Assembly (NCBI GenBank): GCA_023437485.1
Contig: JAEZGB010000044.1
Span: 1 to 19,279 of the forward strand
Source of the DNA: Bacteroidota bacterium
GTDB taxonomy: Bacteria > Bacteroidota > Bacteroidia > Flavobacteriales > Flavobacteriaceae
Length of the DNA: 19,279 nucleotides
Direction of reading: 5' to 3'
Positions 15,116 through 19,279 of this stretch are shown here, piece by piece (positions within the stretch are counted from its first letter, which is position 1; every line of letters begins with the position of its first letter). Under the pieces are notes generated by a model. The model was not told the DNA's origin and searched no databases. It saw only the letters and a program-made list of their open reading frames with translations. The translations under genes and the position numbers were made by a program.

Positions 15116-17935
15116 CTACAACCACTTCCTGGTAAACAACCCCACCAAAATTTTGGGATCCAAAGTCACGATAAACCGGATTTTTTCATGGTAATTGGGC
15201 TGTGAGATTTCCCAACCATTGGAAGAATTCACCGGCAGGTAAAGTTCGAAATAGTCGGTGACCAGGTTCAGGCGGATCCCGCTGTCGTAAACAAATTCAG
15301 CGTTTCGGCCCCGGTTTTTGACCCAGCCCGCATCGGCGTAAGCCTCCACCCAATTCCAAATATTGATGCCCACGTTGGTGGTGAACATCCATTGATTTGC
15401 AAAGTGGGGCTCAAGTCGGGATTTGAAGCCGCCCTCGGCAAGTATAAGCTGCTGGCTGAAGATTCCCGTAGCTTCTGAACGGCCATAGTAATTGTAATCA
15501 AAGAGATAGTCAGTAGGCCGGTCAAGCGCAAAACTGAAATAATCCGATGCGGTTTGATTGTACAGAAATGTTCCAGCAAACAGGCGCACGTCAACTTGCC
15601 GGTTATTGGCAAAGAGCCGCCTAAAACCCGCTTCGGCAAACGCCTTTCCAAATTTGCCAGCAGCCTGGAAGTCGGCCACAAACCGCTGGTGCCGGGTGGC
15701 CTCAGTGCGGGAATTGACGTATTTGGCATTAAAAACGGTGTAATTTTCCGCCGAATTATCAATCACATAGCGTGTTTTCTGCCTGTCGACGATAACCTGC
15801 CGAAGCAAAAGGCTCTGGCTTCGGTTGTCCCTGAAATCATCTTCCCGAATTCGGAACATCACCATCGGGTTAAGCCTTAAATATGCCGCGTCGAGAGCAT
15901 AGTGGAAGTAATTGCCGCTCGCCGAGTACCGGATCATGTACAACCGCCCTTCGCGGATGTTCTGGTTGACAGCAGCCAGAAAAGAACCTGTAAAACTTTT
16001 TTGGTTTGTGGAATAGACCGGATTGAAATCAAAGATGACCGGCTTGTCCAAAATGGTTTTGTTGTGGAAGCGGAATCCCGGCGAGAGCCCGTCGTACAGA
16101 TTGTAAGTAAGTGTAGGTACGTACATAACCTGGTTGTAATACGGATCTTCCAAATCCTTGACAGGCCTGAAGCGCACGGGCCTGTTGCTGAGAGAATAAT
16201 CGCGCAGTGAGCGCCAGTTGTTTCGAAGGTTGTATTCAGGGACCTCGTTGGCGTAATTGAGTACGATTTTGTCGGCACCCAGCCTTGGCAATGAAAAAAT
16301 TGAATCTTCCACGGGAAGATCGATCCAATATTTGAAAAGTTCCTTTCCCTTTGCCACACCTGATACCGGGACCGGAACCAGTGTGCCGGTGCGGTTGTTC
16401 AGGGTAAAGGAGATGCTGTCAGGTGTATGGGTTACCCGGTCAAATTTGTAGTCGATGAGTTTGCGCGAATGGACTACGGTATCAAAAAACCATTCAAGGT
16501 TTTTGGGTGACCTGGAAATCAGGGCTTTTTTGAAATCTTCTTCCGATGTTTCACTCCTGGTGTTTTGCGCGTAAAAATCCCGGAGCGCCGACGGTACGAT
16601 ATCGCCTCCAAGATAATGGTCAAGGTAGGCCAGGCTCAGGCCCGCGCGGTATTTCCCGGCGATCTGCTCGTTGAACTTGATCAGCCGGTCTTTGGGATCC
16701 CCCAGGGGCTGGTCCAGGTTTTTGCGCGCCATCAGCATATAGAAATAGCTGTATTGTTCGTTAAAGCCCACATTCATGAAATTGTAACCCTTGAGGATCC
16801 GCAGGTTGGACAAATTGCCCATCATCCTGGCCTGGGGGTGGTACTTTTCCATAAAGTGCATCATCGTATACACCTGCATCGCGTCATAGATATAATTTTC
16901 GGCGCGGGGGTCAAGTTTGAGGCTTTGCGAAAGGAAGTTGTGCAGATAAGTCTTGAGAAACTTGATCTCATAGACAAAGTCATCCGGAAATGGCCTGATA
17001 AACGATGGAAGCTGGTTGAGCCCGTAAAAAGGGTTCCGGTCATAATCAGCCTGGGTTACGATGATTTTGTCATGCGGAAAATCGCCGAGGTTTTCCTGCA
17101 CGAATTCCACGACTCGGTCCACGATCATTGCCCTGCCAATATCATCGACCCTGGAATCCATCAACCCGTTTATCACTTCAACATGTTGATTTTTGAAGGA
17201 ATGATAATCGCCCTGATCGCCAATGGCAAGCGTAAACACCGTCCGGCCCGTGCCGGTAAAGATCCAGGATTGGTAGTCTTTTCCCGATGACTTTTTCAAT
17301 AAGTCCAGGTCAGAGGAGACGTCAAAATCAAGGCCTGTCCTGAGTTCCAGTTCAATGTCAAAGGGAGCCAGCGCGCTGTCGTCAAGATTTTCGTTGCTGT
17401 AACGGGCAAAACGCCCGCCGGATACCTTTGCAGGCAAAAGGAAGACATCACGCAATAGAAATCTGCCATTGTCACCATACCCGAACCTTGTGAACCTGTC
17501 CGATGGGATTTTCAAAAAATAAGAGAGGTCCAACCGGAGGCTGTCACCGGGCAAAAGCGGCTCGCGCAATTGCACCTGAACAAGATCCGGTTTGCCCGCC
17601 GGGCGCTGCCACTGCAAAAAGCGGCGGTCGCCGTCAAGGATGGAAATATCAGTGGTTTGTCCCCGCTCATGGTCTTTGGCCAAATGAAATGCGCGCACGA
17701 ATTCATCCGAAAATCTTCTGGCCAGCGGGGTATCCTTACCTGAATAAGCGTTGTTCCAGTCATTCAGGACAATGGTATTCAGCGCCGATGCGGAAGAATT
17801 GACATAGACCAGTTCCTGCCGAACGCCAAGGACTTTGCGCTGATGGTCGGCCTCGGCAAAAATCTTCACACGATGCTGCGCCACCATGGAAATACAGGAG
17901 AGAAGCAGAACGGGAAATAAAAATTTCTTCAGCAT
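15116..17935 (-). CDS. Exported M1-like protein without zinc site, C-terminal outer-membrane barrel
   Basis: The 939-residue product begins with a signal peptide (MLKKFLFPVLLLSCISMVAQ, cleavage near 19-20). Residues about 20-250 form a beta-rich domain like the N-terminal domain of M1 aminopeptidases. Residues 255-490 follow the M1 thermolysin-like and helical pattern, but the catalytic elements are replaced. Where GAMEN is expected there is GLNQLP (305-310). Where HExxH is expected there is HNFLS (332-336), and the downstream zinc glutamate region reads YIYDAMQVY (348-356). It is therefore probably not a peptidase. From about 590 to the end the sequence alternates polar and aromatic residues with many Y/F/N (for example YNLYDGLSPGFRFHNKT, SDYFSFALDRPTDYLFDYNYYG), as in a transmembrane beta-barrel, and ends FTRKWL. 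I infer an outer-membrane barrel with a periplasmic or surface M1-like domain. Its ligand is unknown. Related fusions occur in Bacteroidota. Confidence 0.83.
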   Translation of the reverse strand: MLKKFLFPVLLLSCISMVAQHRVKIFAEADHQRKVLGVRQELVYVNSSASALNTIVLNDWNNAYSGKDTPLARRFSDEFVRAFHLAKDHERGQTTDISILDGDRRFLQWQRPAGKPDLVQVQLREPLLPGDSLRLDLSYFLKIPSDRFTRFGYGDNGRFLLRDVFLLPAKVSGGRFARYSNENLDDSALAPFDIELELRTGLDFDVSSDLDLLKKSSGKDYQSWIFTGTGRTVFTLAIGDQGDYHSFKNQHVEVINGLMDSRVDDIGRAMIVDRVVEFVQENLGDFPHDKIIVTQADYDRNPFYGLNQLPSFIRPFPDDFVYEIKFLKTYLHNFLSQSLKLDPRAENYIYDAMQVYTMMHFMEKYHPQARMMGNLSNLRILKGYNFMNVGFNEQYSYFYMLMARKNLDQPLGDPKDRLIKFNEQIAGKYRAGLSLAYLDHYLGGDIVPSALRDFYAQNTRSETSEEDFKKALISRSPKNLEWFFDTVVHSRKLIDYKFDRVTHTPDSISFTLNNRTGTLVPVPVSGVAKGKELFKYWIDLPVEDSIFSLPRLGADKIVLNYANEVPEYNLRNNWRSLRDYSLSNRPVRFRPVKDLEDPYYNQVMYVPTLTYNLYDGLSPGFRFHNKTILDKPVIFDFNPVYSTNQKSFTGSFLAAVNQNIREGRLYMIRYSASGNYFHYALDAAYLRLNPMVMFRIREDDFRDNRSQSLLLRQVIVDRQKTRYVIDNSAENYTVFNAKYVNSRTEATRHQRFVADFQAAGKFGKAFAEAGFRRLFANNRQVDVRLFAGTFLYNQTASDYFSFALDRPTDYLFDYNYYGRSEATGIFSQQLILAEGGFKSRLEPHFANQWMFTTNVGINIWNWVEAYADAGWVKNRGRNAEFVYDSGIRLNLVTDYFELYLPVNSSNGWEISQPNYHEKIRFIVTLDPKILVGLFTRKWL

Positions 17936-18079
17936 AGAATTTCCGCAATATAATGCTAAAGATGCAAGGCGGCAAGGTCGGTTGCGCGAAGTTAGTCGTC
18001 AGTCGCCTGTCATCGGCTATCCCTGATTCAGCGATATCGCCCTAAGGGGATCCGATGGAAATTCATTTCGATTTCGAGC

Positions 18080-18808
18080 TTAGAAATTCGGGCTGAGCGT
18101 GTACTTCTTATAGAAGTTATCCAGCACTTCCACCACTTCCTCCGCCGTATCCACGATCCGGATAAGGTTCAGGTCATCGGGGCTCACATTGGCGTGACGC
18201 TCCACAAGCACGGTCTTGACCCAGTCCATGAGGCCTTGCCAAAAGGCTGTGCCTACCAATATAATGGGGAACTTGGCAATTTTTTTGGTCTGGATCAGGG
18301 TAATCGCCTCGAACATTTCGTCAAGGGTTCCAAACCCCCCGGGCATGATTACGAATCCCTGCGAATACTTGACAAACATTACCTTTCGGACAAAGAAATA
18401 ATCAAAGTTCAGGTTTTTGTCCTTGTCGATATATGGGTTAAAGTGTTGCTCGAATGGCAGTTCGATGTTCAGTCCCACCGAGGTCCCGCCTCCAGAGTGC
18501 GCGCCCTTGTTGCCCGCTTCCATGATACCTGGCCCACCTCCGGTGATCACGCCATACCCGGCTTTCGAGATATTGTGTGCGATCTTTTCGGTTAACAGAT
18601 AAAACGGGTCATCGGGTTTGGTCCTAGCCGAACCAAAGATTGAAACGCACGGCCCAATCCGGCTCATGGTCTCATAGCCGTTAACAAATTCGCTCATGAT
18701 TTTAAAGATCGCCCATGAATCATTGGTGCGGATCTCGTGCCATGGCTTTTGCTTGAGGCGTTCCTGAATTACCTTATCTTCATCATTGTCAAAATCTTCG
18801 AGTCTCAT
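18080..18808 (-). CDS. LOG family protein (TIGR00730 Rossmann fold nucleotide hydrolase)
   Basis: This 242-residue cytoplasmic protein belongs to the LOG / lysine-decarboxylase-like family. The diagnostic motif is PGGFGTLDE (156-164), preceded by the phosphate-binding GGGPGIMEA (90-98) and the conserved RK pair (141-142, in FVRKVMFVKYS). Characterised members hydrolyse cytokinin riboside 5'-monophosphates or related nucleoside monophosphates to the free base and ribose 5-phosphate. In bacteria such as this one the physiological substrate is often just a nucleotide such as AMP. An N-terminal extension of about 50 charged residues (DEDKVIQERLKQKPWHEIRTNDSW) precedes the Rossmann core and is typical of the longer subgroup. 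The ATG at 18808 has a candidate -7 box 26 bp upstream. Codon use is like its neighbours. Confidence 0.93.
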   Translation of the reverse strand: MRLEDFDNDEDKVIQERLKQKPWHEIRTNDSWAIFKIMSEFVNGYETMSRIGPCVSIFGSARTKPDDPFYLLTEKIAHNISKAGYGVITGGGPGIMEAGNKGAHSGGGTSVGLNIELPFEQHFNPYIDKDKNLNFDYFFVRKVMFVKYSQGFVIMPGGFGTLDEMFEAITLIQTKKIAKFPIILVGTAFWQGLMDWVKTVLVERHANVSPDDLNLIRIVDTAEEVVEVLDNFYKKYTLSPNF

Positions 18809-18834
18809 CTGGGTTGTGGGTTATAAAACGCGCG

Positions 18835-18842
18835 CTAAAGTA
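18835..18842 (-). promoter_or_regulatory. Candidate -7 box of the LOG gene
   Basis: On the - strand this reads TACTTTAG, one mismatch from TAnnTTTG, and ends 26 bp before the ATG at 18808. The 13-bp context (CTAAAGTAGTGAA on the + strand) is identical to that of the small lipoprotein promoter at 11833-11845. No clear TTTG lies 19-21 bp upstream; instead that position falls at the edge of the type A 7-bp array (18861 onward). Confidence 0.4.
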
Positions 18843-18860
18843 GTGAAAATTGGCGAATGA

Positions 18861-18944
18861 GAAAGAAGAAAGAAGAAAGAGGAAAGAGGAAAGAAGAAAG
18901 AAGAAAGATGAAAGATGAAAGATGAAAGGGGAACGTCGAACGGA
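18861..18944 (+). repeat. 7-bp tandem array, type A (GAAAGNN), second locus
   Basis: Twelve in-phase 7-bp units: GAAAGAA twice, GAAAGAG twice, GAAAGAA twice, GAAAGAT three times, GAAAGGG, then GAACGTC and GAACGGA. The last units start the core, as at the first locus. Pairs and triplets of identical units suggest growth by slippage. It begins the largest part of a 335-bp stretch without a firm gene (18809-19143). Confidence 0.9.
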
Positions 18945-19094
18945 GTGGCCGGTAATTTAGATCGATGAATTGGTTGCTAGTGGATTACACTTGATATTAC
19001 AAATCCGTCAGTTCCTCTCGGGCAACACGATTGAAAGCAATTAGCCCTCGATTACCTCCATTCAAACTGACAGCTGATAGCTGATAGCTGAAAG
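18945..19094 (+). repeat. Diverged core repeat and type B array, second locus
   Basis: The start aligns with the first locus: GAACGG-AG-TGGCCG-GTAATTTA here against GAACGGCAGCGGCCGCTATTAT there. The middle is longer and not alignable by eye. The end again resembles the first locus, ATTACCTC with AAACTGACAG five bases later, then units CTGACAG, CTGATAG, CTGATAG, CTGAAAG (19067-19094). No plausible gene is seen across it. Confidence 0.75.
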
Positions 19095-19130
19095 CTACTG
19101 AAGACTGACGGCGTGATTGATAGCATTAAG

Positions 19131-19180
19131 TTATCAATTTCCTCTATATAAACTGACAGCTGATGGCTGAAAGCTGAAAG
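19131..19180 (+). repeat. Second type B 7-bp array at the right-hand locus
   Basis: A further copy of the core's right end: TTTCCTC then AAACTGACAG, followed by CTGACAG (19153-19159), CTGATGG, CTGAAAG, CTGAAAG (ending 19180). It overlaps the possible 3' end of a - strand gene, whose stop codon would be at 19144-19146. Confidence 0.75.
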
Positions 19181-19278
19181 CTTGACTTTTGCGGTTTTTC
19201 CACATCAACCTTATTGGGATTTTCCGGACCTTCGGGTGTAGGGGAGGGGCCGGATGTGTTCCCGTATGTAGTACGCGC
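19144..19278 (-). CDS. Possible 3' end of an unidentified gene
   Basis: One - strand frame is open from the window edge to a TAG at 19144-19146 and gives 44 residues. The first 30 or so (GNTSGPSPTPEGPENPNKVDVE) look like a plausible proline- and acid-rich protein tail and use codons like the neighbouring genes. The last dozen residues (SFQLSAISCQFI) come from the reverse complement of the type B 7-bp array, so the repeat may have extended or replaced the original C-terminus. No family can be named. Another - strand frame (RVLHTGTHPAPPLHPKV) is also open but looks less protein-like. This is a tentative call. Confidence 0.35.
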   Translation of the reverse strand, partial: ARTTYGNTSGPSPTPEGPENPNKVDVEKPQKSSFQLSAISCQFI

Positions 19279-19279
19279 G

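Noticed and set aside
17985..18030. Possible inverted, degraded type B repeat (CGTCAGTCGCCTGTCATCGG)
   Set aside because: A few words resemble the reverse complement of CTGAYAG, but there is no 7-bp phase and no core sequence nearby.
18031..18040. 10-bp palindrome GCGATATCGC between the M1-like and LOG genes
   Set aside because: It is short, isolated, and has no T run or second copy in the window, so it is compatible with chance.

Overview
The window looks like a chromosomal segment of a member of the Bacteroidota, probably from a Flavobacteriales- or Cytophagales-like lineage; the rank is not resolved. The evidence is a menA / UPF0173 hydrolase / menC cluster, a fused E1 alpha-beta branched-chain 2-oxoacid dehydrogenase, lipoproteins with short lipoboxes, very large PAS-rich cytoplasmic histidine kinases, few recognisable Shine-Dalgarno sites, and promoters of the Bacteroidota type (TTTG, about 20 bp, TAnnTTTG). 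No transposase, integrase, phage gene, tRNA or rRNA was seen.

Layout. Bases 2-226 hold the 3' end of a bacterial PH-domain protein on the + strand. It is followed by a compact + strand menaquinone operon (272-2949): menA, a UPF0173 metallo-beta-lactamase-fold hydrolase, and menC. Everything downstream is on the - strand. The men operon meets the first - strand gene tail to tail, with overlapping stop codons at 2946-2949. Read in their own direction, 10346-2946 form a signalling cluster: a 1504-residue hybrid kinase with two complete kinase cores, a second PAS kinase that is split by a one-base frameshift near 4417-4421, and a small SRPBCC protein. Upstream of that (11812-10398) lie a small lipoprotein, an M23 peptidase and a second lipoprotein that overlaps the peptidase gene. 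Next come a small membrane protein with a clear terminator, the fused E1 dehydrogenase, a large exported M1-like protein that lacks the zinc site and ends in a likely outer-membrane barrel, a LOG-family nucleotide hydrolase, and possibly the 3' end of one more gene at the right edge.

The most unusual signal is non-coding. The two long intergenic regions (14763-15115 and 18809-19143) both contain the same composite repeat. On the + strand the order is an 8-bp motif (AATTRGCG), a tandem array of 7-bp units of type GAAAGNN, a core beginning GAACGG then AG-YGGCCG, and a second, different 7-bp array of type CTGAYAG. In the first region the core plus second array is duplicated with 79 of 80 bases identical. 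In both regions the element fills the space between two co-directional genes, starting at or near the upstream gene's stop codon and ending next to the promoter of the downstream gene. It is a candidate for an undescribed family of intergenic elements.
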